Assembly (NCBI RefSeq): GCF_014200455.1
Contig: NZ_JACHBW010000037.1
Location: forward strand, 1 to 34,454
DNA: 34,454 bases
Direction: 5' to 3'
Origin: Paraburkholderia bannensis
Lineage (GTDB): Bacteria; Pseudomonadota; Gammaproteobacteria; Burkholderiales; Burkholderiaceae
Shown here: piece after piece, positions 1 through 7,155 of the stretch
Position numbering within the stretch: the stretch's first letter is position 1
How the letters are laid out: each line of letters begins with the position of its first letter
The notes under the pieces: model-generated
Database searches by the model: none
What the model saw: only the letters and a program-made list of their open reading frames with translations
What the model was told of the DNA's origin: nothing
Position numbers and translations under genes: made by a program

Positions 1-135
1 TTTAAAGATCGATTCGCGAACTTCGCGCCAGCGGTCCAGCTACCGGCGGGTTCTGCGTTGCTGCGTCTGCAGCAGAGAAACGAGATTATGCAGACCATCG
101 AGCGCTTCGTCAACAAGTTTTTTTACTTCACTTAA
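1..135 (+). CDS. C-terminal 44 residues of an unidentified protein (5' end outside window)
   Basis: The first 132 bases read without a stop in frame 1 and end in TAA at 133-135. The peptide begins FKDRFANF and ends NKFFYFT. I do not recognise the family. The gene runs on the plus strand, opposite to the phosphonate operon, and would converge on phnZ. It may be only a chance open stretch, since the piece is short and its A+T content is higher than that of neighbouring genes. Confidence 0.3.
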   Translation, partial: FKDRFANFAPAVQLPAGSALLRLQQRNEIMQTIERFVNKFFYFT

Positions 136-265
136 AACTCGCTGGCGTTAAATACCTGCCGCTCAAAAGACTGCAAAGCTGCTAATAAGGCTTCCCGTCT
201 CCCCGCACTCTCATGGTGAGAATGCGAAGGAAGGGGATCCTAGTTATCGGCGTGGTCGCTGGCAA

Positions 266-282
266 GAGATTTTTGAAATCTC
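266..282. terminator. hairpin downstream of the phosphonate operon
   Basis: A perfect 7-bp inverted repeat GAGATTT / AAATCTC (266-272 and 276-282) with a 3-base loop lies 21 bases past the stop codon of the HD oxygenase gene. It could end the minus-strand phn transcript. There is no good T tract after it, so the assignment is tentative. Confidence 0.3.
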
Positions 283-303
283 CTGAAAGGGAGCGAGAAG
301 GTC

Positions 304-858
304 TCAGGCGTGACGTTGCATCACGCTTTCGACGATCTGCAGGTAGTGGTCAAGGCCCGGCGTTTCTTTACCGGCGACCTTCGCCAGATCATCCCAACGG
401 CGCAGACGCACCGCATCGTCCGCGAAGGGACGGGCGGCAAATGCCTGCGCACCTTCCGCGTCGAAGATGCCGCCTTGCAGTTGCAGGCTGCGCACCGAAT
501 CCAGCGACAGGCAGCTGAAATAGGCTTCGTCGGTTGCGCACAGATAGCGCTTCGCATCGACATGCAGGCGAATCGGCTCCAGCACGCTCTCCGGCAAGAT
601 CGGCCGCAGGAACGGTAGCGCATAGTATTGATGCAGGTCGTCGATACCGCGCTCGGTGGGCGTTTCGCCCTGGCGATTCAGCAGATGCCCGAGGTCGTGC
701 AGAAAAGCCGCTGCCACGAGTTCGTCGCTCGCGCCCTCCTCTTCTGCCAGCGCGCCGCTTTGCAGCGCATGTTCCAGCTGCGTGACCGGCTCGCCGCTAT
801 ATGCCTGTGCGCCGTGCTGCTCGAAGAGGCCGCGAATATCTTCCAGACTCAGTGCCAT
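304..858 (-). CDS. phnZ: PhnZ-type HD-domain mixed-valence diiron oxygenase (phosphonate degradation)
   Basis: 184 residues. The protein matches the HD-domain family found in phosphonate operons, whose characterised member PhnZ uses a mixed-valence diiron centre and O2 to cleave (R)-2-amino-1-hydroxyethylphosphonate to glycine and phosphate. Residues in the PhnZ positions are all present: Y20, E23, H30, the HD pair H54-D55, H58, H76, H99, K103 and D156. Y20 and E23 are the ones that separate PhnZ-like oxygenases from HD phosphohydrolases. A good ribosome site (AGGA, 4 bases before ATG) supports the start at 858. It is the last gene of the phnSTUV-phnR operon, 45 bases after phnR. Its usual partner hydroxylase PhnY is not in the window. 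Family is seen from sequence; the exact substrate is inferred. Confidence 0.82.
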   Translation of the reverse strand: MALSLEDIRGLFEQHGAQAYSGEPVTQLEHALQSGALAEEEGASDELVAAAFLHDLGHLLNRQGETPTERGIDDLHQYYALPFLRPILPESVLEPIRLHVDAKRYLCATDEAYFSCLSLDSVRSLQLQGGIFDAEGAQAFAARPFADDAVRLRRWDDLAKVAGKETPGLDHYLQIVESVMQRHA

Positions 859-903
859 GCTTTCCTACTCCCTTTCGTCGATCTCGACAGCGCGCGCTAA
901 TTT

Positions 904-1632
904 TCAACGCTCGCCGCTGCCGCCCCGCTGGTCTTGATCAGTCAGCCCACGCATCTGAGCGATGGCCTCATCGGCGTCGCGCGACGCCAGCGCATTCAAT
1001 ACCGCACGATGCTGGGAATACGATGCCTCACGCTGCGCATCGTCAAATACAGCGCGATTCGCCAGCCGCGCTTCGCTGACCGCGCGCCGCCAGCTTTCGT
1101 ACAGCTTGCCATTGCCTGCCGCGGCTACCAGCGCATCGCGAAACGCTTCGCGCGCCCGCAGGAATTCGCCTTCGTCATCAAGCACATCGCGCATGGCGTC
1201 GAGCCGTTCGCGCAAGCGGGCCACCTGCGCGGCGTCAATACGTGCCGCCAGGATGCGGCAAGCCGCCGCTTCCAGCACCGCGCACAGCGCCGCCAACTCC
1301 TCAGCTTCGACGCCCGATACGCTGCGCACGAACACGCCGCGATGCTTTTCGTTGCGCACCAGACCGGTCTGTTCGAGCGCACGCAACGCTTCGCGCACCG
1401 GTCCGCGCGACACCTGCAAACGCGCGGCCCATTCGGCTTCGACGAGCCTGGCGCCCGGCGCGAGCTGGCCACGCGTAATACAGCTTTCTATCTCCGCCCG
1501 CACGAGGTCCGTTAGCGAATGCTGACGCACCATCGCAAGCGGCGTCGGCACAGCGACGCGAGCCGCTTCGTCATCCCGACGCACCGCGCCTTCATCACGC
1601 CGATGCAGCCCCTCGAAGCGTATGGCGTCCAT
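904..1632 (-). CDS. phnR: GntR/FCD-family transcriptional regulator, phosphonate-associated (PhnR type)
   Basis: 242 residues from the ATG at 1632; a GTG at 1647 in the same frame would add five residues and overlap phnV. The N-terminal part holds a GntR winged helix (about residues 38-103, with the typical SRGPVREALRALE recognition segment). The C-terminal part is an all-helical FCD effector domain with scattered Asp/His metal-ligand candidates. It sits between the AEP transporter genes and the HD oxygenase, 4 bases after the phnV stop, as described for the Burkholderia phosphonate-utilisation regulator family. It probably controls this operon in response to AEP or a breakdown product. No clear ribosome site precedes either start, so translation is probably coupled to phnV. 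Confidence 0.8.
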   Translation of the reverse strand: MDAIRFEGLHRRDEGAVRRDDEAARVAVPTPLAMVRQHSLTDLVRAEIESCITRGQLAPGARLVEAEWAARLQVSRGPVREALRALEQTGLVRNEKHRGVFVRSVSGVEAEELAALCAVLEAAACRILAARIDAAQVARLRERLDAMRDVLDDEGEFLRAREAFRDALVAAAGNGKLYESWRRAVSEARLANRAVFDDAQREASYSQHRAVLNALASRDADEAIAQMRGLTDQDQRGGSGER

Positions 1633-1636
1633 CGTG

Positions 1637-2527
1637 TCAGTCCGCACGCTTGCGCGGCGGGCGTGCCGCGATCAGCAACAACGCCACCAGCGAGACGACC
1701 AGCAGAATCAGCGAGAGCGCCGATGCCGGCAGATAGTAACCGCGCTCGACCGCACCGACCACGACGATCGGCACCGTCGCAAAGCCCGGCGGATACACCG
1801 TGAGCGTCGCGCCCAGTTCGCCGAGCGAGAGCGCGAAGCCCAGCGCGAGACTCGCTCGGATCGCAGGCACCAGTTGCGGCAGCACCACCCGGCGCAGCAC
1901 CATCGCGGGCGGTGCGCCGAGACTTGCCGCCGCCTCGCGCAGGATCGTCAGTTCGGGACGCAGCGCCGCCGACGCACAGCGGTAACAGAACGGCAGCACC
2001 AGCGCGAGCTGCACGAACACCACGATCGCCGCCGAGCTCGACAGGTCCACGGGCGCCTTGTGATAGGCAATCAGCACCGCGAGACCGAGCACCACGCTGG
2101 GCACGCCGTTAGGCACCATCGCCAGCGTGTCGACGACCACGCCCAGGCCCTTGCGGTCGCGTCCTTCGAGCGCCAGCGCAAGCCACAGACCGAGCGCCGT
2201 CCCCAGCACCGCCACGCCAAAACCGATTTCCAGGCTGGTCACGAGCGCATCGAAATCGCTCGACCCGAGCCGCTCGAACCAGCGCATGCTGAAACCATCG
2301 GGCAGGATCGTGCCCGACCAGTGCGAGGCCACGCTCGACAGCGCCACCACGATCACGGGCAGCACGAACAGCCAGAAACACAGCAGCGCCGCCAGCGCAA
2401 GCAACGCACCGCTGCCGATGCGCGTCATCACGCTGCGCTCGACGGGCCGCGCGCGCCGATGCTTCGGCGGCAGCGCGACGGGTTCCGAGGCCGCGGCCAC
2501 CGGATTGACGGAAGAATTACTTGCCAT
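1637..2527 (-). CDS. phnV: 2-aminoethylphosphonate ABC transporter permease PhnV
   Basis: 296 residues with about six hydrophobic segments, a typical BPD_transp_1 permease. The cytoplasmic EAA loop that docks on the ATPase is visible (EAAASLGAPPAMVLRRVVLP). It is the second permease of the PhnSTUV importer and should form the inner-membrane channel with PhnU. I chose the ATG at 2527 because GGAGG lies 8 bases upstream; an in-frame ATG at 2542 overlaps that ribosome site. The chosen start overlaps the end of phnU by 11 bases, so the two are probably translationally coupled. AEP as substrate is inferred from the phnS, phnR and phnZ context. Confidence 0.87.
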   Translation of the reverse strand: MASNSSVNPVAAASEPVALPPKHRRARPVERSVMTRIGSGALLALAALLCFWLFVLPVIVVALSSVASHWSGTILPDGFSMRWFERLGSSDFDALVTSLEIGFGVAVLGTALGLWLALALEGRDRKGLGVVVDTLAMVPNGVPSVVLGLAVLIAYHKAPVDLSSSAAIVVFVQLALVLPFCYRCASAALRPELTILREAAASLGAPPAMVLRRVVLPQLVPAIRASLALGFALSLGELGATLTVYPPGFATVPIVVVGAVERGYYLPASALSLILLVVSLVALLLIAARPPRKRAD

Positions 2528-3422
2528 TGCGCGCGCCTCCATTGCGGCGATTCACGCGCCGATACAGCGCGTACAAGGAAAGCGACATCGCGAGCATCAC
2601 GACCGCGCCTGCGGCAGCGGTCGGCAGATCCAGATCGACGGTCGCCGAGCTATAGATCGCCACCGGCAGCGTGACCAGATGCGCGCTGCCGAGCACGAGC
2701 AGAATGCCGAACTCGTTGAACGTCAGCAGGAAACAGAGGATCGTGCCCGCCGCGATGCCCGGCCAGGCGAGCGGCAGGATCACGCGCGCGGCGACCATGC
2801 GGTTATTCGCGCCGAGACTGCGCGCCGCTTCGATCAAACGCATGTCGAGCAGCGCAAACGCCGCAAGCGTCGGGCGCACCACGAAAGGCGCGTAGAACAC
2901 CACTTCCGCCAGCACCACACCGCCGATCCCGAACAGGAAATCGAGCGGCGGCGACTGCAGATGAAAGAGCCGCTGCAAACCAATGCTCACCGAACCCTGC
3001 GAGCCGTACAGAAAAATCAGCGTGAACGCGACCAGAAACGACGGGAACGCCACGAACAATTCCAGAAAGCGCGTAACGAGCTGCGCGCCCGGGAACGGCT
3101 TGAAAAACAGGATCGCCGCGATTGCAACGCCGAGCAGCGAGGCCACGCCCGCGCTCAGGAACAGAATCCACAGCGTCGTGCCGATCACGCCGCGCGAATC
3201 GGGATTGCCAAAGAAAGTTGCGTACGCACCGAAACTCAGACCGTGCGCGCCGCTCAGGCTCAGCAGCACGAGGCGCACGAGCGGATAGACCACCAGAGGC
3301 CCGAGCACGAACACGAGCAAAAAGGCGATGTGCCATTGCGCGCGGCGCTCGCGGCGGCGCACGGCGGCGGCGTGGGCGTCGGCGCCCGGCAGCGGGAAAT
3401 CAGGGGTTGATAAGGACGACAT
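2517..3422 (-). CDS. phnU: 2-aminoethylphosphonate ABC transporter permease PhnU
   Basis: 301 residues with about six membrane segments starting near residue 32. The EAA loop is clear (EAARSLGANNRMVAARVILP). It is paired with phnV and preceded by the phnT ATPase, which gives the PhnU/PhnV heterodimeric channel. The ATG at 3422 has GAGG 7 bases upstream and overlaps the end of phnT by 23 bases. Product name follows the conserved gene order S-T-U-V; substrate is inferred from context. Confidence 0.87.
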   Translation of the reverse strand: MSSLSTPDFPLPGADAHAAAVRRRERRAQWHIAFLLVFVLGPLVVYPLVRLVLLSLSGAHGLSFGAYATFFGNPDSRGVIGTTLWILFLSAGVASLLGVAIAAILFFKPFPGAQLVTRFLELFVAFPSFLVAFTLIFLYGSQGSVSIGLQRLFHLQSPPLDFLFGIGGVVLAEVVFYAPFVVRPTLAAFALLDMRLIEAARSLGANNRMVAARVILPLAWPGIAAGTILCFLLTFNEFGILLVLGSAHLVTLPVAIYSSATVDLDLPTAAAGAVVMLAMSLSLYALYRRVNRRNGGARNGK

Positions 3423-4527
3423 CGTCAGCCTCGTAACGCAGGGAGACGCGCATGCCCTTTTCCGGCGTCATGCCGTGGCCGCGCTGCATGGTGACGAGCA
3501 CCGGTTCGTTAGGCATCGCGTCGAGCAACACCGGCACGGAAAGCACCGATCCATACCACTCGACCGACTCGATCGTGCCATGCAATGCGCCTTCGCCAAG
3601 CGGCACGATGCGCAGGCTTTCGGGACGCAGACAGGCGAGCTTGTCGCGCACGTCGTGGCGCGGGTCGCCCACCGGAAACGCCACGCCTGGCGGCAGCAGA
3701 TTCGCCGCGCCCAGATAGCGGGCGACGTAGGCGTCGTTGGGCGTGTCGTAAAGCTCCTGCGGAGTGCCGAGCTGCGCGATATGACCGTCACGCATCAGCA
3801 GCGTGCGATCGGACAGCACCAGCGCGTCGTCCTGATCGTGCGTGACGCAAACGATCGTCAGATTGGGCAGACGCTCATGCAGCGCCTTGAGTTCGGAGCG
3901 CACCGAGGCGCGCAGATTGGCATCGAGCGCCGACAGCGGCTCGTCGAGCAGCAGCACATCCGGCTCGATCACCAACGCGCGCGCGAGCGCCACGCGCTGC
4001 TGCATGCCGCCCGAGAGCTGCGCGGGCATCACGTGACCCTGATCGCCCAGTTGCACGAGCTTGAGCGCATCGGCCACGCGTCGCGCGATATCGCGCGAGG
4101 GCACGCGGCGCGCCTTCAGGCCGAACGCGACGTTCTCGAACACCGAAAGATGCGGGAAAAGCGCATAGCTCTGGAACAGCAAACCCAGATTGCGCTGATG
4201 CGGCGGCACGTGCGTGAGATCGCGACCGGCAACGGTCAGCGAACCGGCAAGCCCATCGGCTTCGATGAACCCGGCGATGAAGCGCAGCAAGGTGGTCTTG
4301 CCGCAACCGCTGCGGCCAAGCACGGTCAGCAACTCGCCGCGACGGATCGTGAGCGACAGGTCGTTGAGCACCGTGCGCGTGCCGAAACGCACGCTCAGGC
4401 GGTCGATCTGCAGGCCCGCCGCACCATGGGCGCCGGTTGCATCGGTCAGGCCGGACGCGTCCGGCAGGGCGCGGGCCATCTCGGCCGACGCAAGGCTTGC
4501 GGTATTCACCGGGTTCATCTCCTGCAT
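3400..4527 (-). CDS. phnT: 2-aminoethylphosphonate ABC transporter ATP-binding protein PhnT
   Basis: 375 residues from the ATG at 4527. ABC-ATPase motifs in order: Walker A GRSGCGKT (71-78), Q-loop Gln119, signature LSGGMQQ (171-177), Walker B LLLDEP (192-197) and H-loop His230. A C-terminal TOBE-like domain (LRPESLRIV region) is typical of importers of the spermidine/iron/phosphonate class. The start is uncertain: TTG 4536, ATG 4527 and ATG 4518 are all in frame, and AGGAG lies directly against the last one. It energises PhnU/PhnV and is 69 bases downstream of phnS. Confidence 0.88.
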   Translation of the reverse strand: MQEMNPVNTASLASAEMARALPDASGLTDATGAHGAAGLQIDRLSVRFGTRTVLNDLSLTIRRGELLTVLGRSGCGKTTLLRFIAGFIEADGLAGSLTVAGRDLTHVPPHQRNLGLLFQSYALFPHLSVFENVAFGLKARRVPSRDIARRVADALKLVQLGDQGHVMPAQLSGGMQQRVALARALVIEPDVLLLDEPLSALDANLRASVRSELKALHERLPNLTIVCVTHDQDDALVLSDRTLLMRDGHIAQLGTPQELYDTPNDAYVARYLGAANLLPPGVAFPVGDPRHDVRDKLACLRPESLRIVPLGEGALHGTIESVEWYGSVLSVPVLLDAMPNEPVLVTMQRGHGMTPEKGMRVSLRYEADDVVLINP

Positions 4528-4596
4528 TTGAAACAAGGTAGTACTGGGCAGCCGCGCGGAGTCAGAAGAATCACGCGGACTGCCCTGCTGCGCGCC

Positions 4597-5682
4597 TTAC
4601 TGCGGCTTGACGACTTCGATCTGCTTGCCCGACGAGCCGATCACCTCGTTCTTCCAGCGCGTCGTCCAGTCAGCCTTCTTCGCCATCACCTGGTTCCAGT
4701 CCACCGGAATCAGCTTCACGCCTTCGATCGCCTGCTTGACCGCTGCGCCGTTCTTGCCCGTCAACGCCACGTCCGTGCGGCCCGGAATGCCGAAGATGTC
4801 CGGCACCTTCGATTGCACGTCCGTCGACATCAGGTAGTCGATCAGCTTCTTGCCTTCGGCCTGGTTCGGGCCGCCCTTGATCAGTCCGATTGCGTACGGC
4901 AGCTGGAAGGTGGTCGGACGACCGCCTGCGTCGGCGGCGAGGAAGATCGGCTTGAGCGAGAGACCGCCGTTGGCTGCGTCGTCGAGGTCCATCTGCAGGT
5001 CGCCGTTGGCCACCGAGATTTCGTTACGCGAGAGCAGCACGTCGAGGTAACCCGTGCCCTTGGTGTGGAACTTGGCGCTCTGCTCGAGCTTCTTCAGGTA
5101 GTCAAACGCCTTGTCTTCGCCCATCAGCGAGGTCGTGAGAATGATCACGGCCATGCCGTCGCCCGCCGTAGCCGGGTTCGAGTAAGCGACCTTGCCCGAA
5201 TAGTCCGGATGCAGCAGGTCTGCAAACGTCTTCGGCTGGTTCTTCACTACGTCCGGGTTGATCGCGAACGAGAAGTAGTTGTTCACGAAGGTGGCCCACG
5301 AACCGTCGGTCGCCTTGGCGATCGCCGGAACGTTCTTGTAGTTCACGCTCTGGTACGGCTGCAACAGACCGCTTTGCTGGGCCTGCTGGATGAACGGCGG
5401 CAGCGTGATGATCACGTCGGCCTTCGGTGCGTCTTTTTCGACGTTGGCGCGATTCACAACTTCGCCACTGCCGGCGGTCACGATATTGACCTTCACGCCT
5501 TCCTTCTTCTCGAAGGCCGGCAGAACGTCGCGGTAGAGATTTTCGAGGCCGTCAGCCGTGTACAGCACGACCGCGTCGGCGGCGTGGGCGCTCATCGCGG
5601 CGCATTGCAGCAGCGTGGCGGCGATCATCATCGGCAGCGCTTTGCGTGCGAAACCCGCGCGATGGGAATTCCGTTGGTTCAT
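4597..5682 (-). CDS. phnS: 2-aminoethylphosphonate periplasmic binding protein PhnS
   Basis: 361 residues. An N-terminal signal peptide with positive residues, a hydrophobic core (LPMMIAATLLQ) and an AHA/AD cleavage site leads into an extracellular solute-binding fold (VVLYTADGLENLYRDVLPAFE...). This fold is shared with iron- and AEP-binding proteins. The ATG at 5682 is chosen because GGAG lies 6 bases upstream; an upstream ATG at 5700 has no such site. It is the first gene of phnSTUV-phnR-phnZ, and its order and neighbours identify the ligand as AEP or a related phosphonate. The ligand itself cannot be proved from sequence. Confidence 0.87.
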   Translation of the reverse strand: MNQRNSHRAGFARKALPMMIAATLLQCAAMSAHAADAVVLYTADGLENLYRDVLPAFEKKEGVKVNIVTAGSGEVVNRANVEKDAPKADVIITLPPFIQQAQQSGLLQPYQSVNYKNVPAIAKATDGSWATFVNNYFSFAINPDVVKNQPKTFADLLHPDYSGKVAYSNPATAGDGMAVIILTTSLMGEDKAFDYLKKLEQSAKFHTKGTGYLDVLLSRNEISVANGDLQMDLDDAANGGLSLKPIFLAADAGGRPTTFQLPYAIGLIKGGPNQAEGKKLIDYLMSTDVQSKVPDIFGIPGRTDVALTGKNGAAVKQAIEGVKLIPVDWNQVMAKKADWTTRWKNEVIGSSGKQIEVVKPQ

Positions 5683-5928
5683 GTCACTCTCCGAAGGCAA
5701 AAACCATGTGCTCGGGGCTACCCGATGCGTGTTTAGTGAATCGTCGACTTTCGGCGGACTACGCCGCCTGCCTTTGCCCGTGCTGCGGCCGGTCTGGCGC
5801 GCAGAGTGCAGATTGTCTGCAATCCGCCGTTGCCACCCTAAAACCGCCCGGCTGCATGGTGCGCACGGTCACTGCCGTGTCATGCGCCAGCCCCGTCTGT
5901 ACGGGCCCGGCAAGAATCACAGATTTCC

Positions 5929-5946
5929 GTGACATCGCCGTGACGA
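5929..5946 (-). promoter_or_regulatory. candidate Pho box upstream of phnS
   Basis: On the minus strand the sequence reads TCGTCAC-GGCG-ATGTCAC. These are two 7-base direct repeats with an 11-base period, as in the PhoB box (CTGTCAT-N4-CTGTCAC in E. coli). It is oriented toward phnS, about 247 bases upstream of its ATG. No convincing -10 element follows at the usual distance, so this is a candidate only. Confidence 0.35.
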
Positions 5947-5954
5947 TTGTGGCG

Positions 5955-6001
5955 TTTGTCAAAAAATTCCACAATTTGCCAAAAATAAGCAAATTGGCAA
6001 A
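5955..6001. promoter_or_regulatory. cluster of TTTGNCAAA operator-like motifs
   Basis: TTTGTCAAA (5955-5963) and TTTGCCAAA (5975-5983) are near-palindromes. TTTGCCAA (5975-5982) forms a perfect inverted repeat with TTGGCAAA (5994-6001). The cluster lies between the DeoR-type regulator and phnS. It may bind PhnR or the DeoR-type protein; which one is not evident. Confidence 0.35.
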
Positions 6002-6118
6002 CGTGGCGAAATCGGCACGTATGCGGTTCAGCGCACGCGTCGGCTCAAGGCTGAGAAGAGGAAAGAGAAAGAACTGCGGCGCGCGGGCAGGCCGCGCGCG
6101 CCGTGGCAGCGAAGGGAA

Positions 6119-6874
6119 TCAGGCGACGACGAGCTCTGGCCCGCGCGACTCGATGGCGCGCGCCACAGCCTTTTCGGGCGCGAGTTCGGTGATGACATAG
6201 CGCGCGCGCTCGAAGCCGTTGATGCGTACCGGCGTCATGCGGCCGAATTTCGAATGGTCCGCCACCACGATGGCGCACGCGGCGGCCGTCAGCATGCGGC
6301 TGCGCACTTCGGCGACCATGCGCGAGTAGTCGGTCAGCCAGCCGTCGGCCGTAATGCCGCCCGCGCCGACGAAGGCGTAATCGGCGTGATATTGCGAAAG
6401 CTGCTGCACGGTATCGAGCCCGAAGGTCGCTTCCTCGTGATCGGAGAGCTCGCCGCCCAGCAGCGTCACCCGATTCTCGTTGCGACGACCGAGCAGCAAG
6501 GCGATGCGCCAGTCGTTCGTATAGACCGTGAGGCGGTGCCGGTCGGTCAGCGCGCGCGCAAGCGCGTGAGTCGTACTGCCCGAATCGATGATGACGGACG
6601 CGCCATCGGGCACGAACTCTGCTGCGCGTTCGCCGATCGCGCGTTTGGCATTGGCATTGGCCGTGTCGCGAACATCGAGATCGGGCTCGCGGCGGTCGCT
6701 CGACAGCGCGCCGCCGTGCGTCGTGACCAGCAGGCCGCGGCCAGCCAGCGTGTTGAGATCGCGACGGATGGTTTCGCGCGAGACACGCAGCTCGCGCACG
6801 AGGTCCGCCACCGAGAGCGCGCCGGTCCGGTTCACTTGCGAAAGGATGTATTGGTGACGTTGTTCAGCGAGCAT
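6119..6874 (-). CDS. DeoR/GlpR-family transcriptional regulator
   Basis: 251 residues from the ATG at 6874. The protein starts with the family hallmark MLAEQRHQYIL and a DeoR winged helix (about residues 18-56, SVADLVRELRVSRETIRRDL). A DeoRC sensor domain follows (about 75-235), with the phosphosugar-binding-like pattern IIDSGSTTHALARAL and GAGGI. The open frame extends upstream to 7276, but that part is not family-like and includes the CCGAATC repeat, so I reject it. Repressors of this family usually sense a phosphorylated sugar or polyol. No sugar-catabolic gene is adjacent, so its target is unknown. The phnS promoter region lies just downstream. Confidence 0.8.
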   Translation of the reverse strand: MLAEQRHQYILSQVNRTGALSVADLVRELRVSRETIRRDLNTLAGRGLLVTTHGGALSSDRREPDLDVRDTANANAKRAIGERAAEFVPDGASVIIDSGSTTHALARALTDRHRLTVYTNDWRIALLLGRRNENRVTLLGGELSDHEEATFGLDTVQQLSQYHADYAFVGAGGITADGWLTDYSRMVAEVRSRMLTAAACAIVVADHSKFGRMTPVRINGFERARYVITELAPEKAVARAIESRGPELVVA

Positions 6875-7126
6875 CTGGGGGGCGCATTGCGCGTGGAATC
6901 GGAAAGGCCGCCGTATTGTATTACGCGTGCTCCCCGCGCACTTCGGCCCCGCGCCGGCGTGCCGCCATGCATGGCGCATGCAGAACCCATGCGGCCCCGT
7001 AGAAGCCTGCCCTGCCATCGCACGATCATCCCTGCTACTCTCGTGCTGGCCATCCGGATATTCGAAGCGATGGATGGTCAACCGTTCCAACGTCACTGCG
7101 ACGTGTAACTGCGACGATCGCGACCG

Positions 7127-7154
7127 CCGAATCCCGAATCCCGAATCCCGAATC
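7127..7154 (+). repeat. four perfect tandem copies of CCGAATC
   Basis: Heptamers at 7127, 7134, 7141 and 7148 are identical and end one base before the start codon of the next gene at 7156. The array occupies the place where a ribosome binding site would be expected. Confidence 0.95.
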
Positions 7155-7155
7155 C

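Larger units (their letters stand above)
5683..6118. other. 436-bp intergenic region upstream of phnS
   Basis: No credible gene is seen between phnS and the DeoR-type regulator. The part at about 5910-6010 is clearly A+T richer than its surroundings. It contains the two regulatory candidates listed separately: a Pho-box-like direct repeat at 5929-5946 and TTTGNCAAA motifs at 5955-6001. The phn operon promoter should lie here and read on the minus strand, giving a leader of roughly 230-300 bases. Confidence 0.6.

Noticed and set aside
1622..3410. Long plus-strand open frames opposite phnV and phnU (1622-2674 and 2127-3410)
   Set aside because: Arg/His/Gln-rich products typical of antisense reading of membrane-protein genes; no domain.
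3328..5736. 802-codon open frame on the plus strand opposite phnU, phnT and phnS
   Set aside because: Same antisense artefact; the minus-strand genes have full family matches and ribosome sites.
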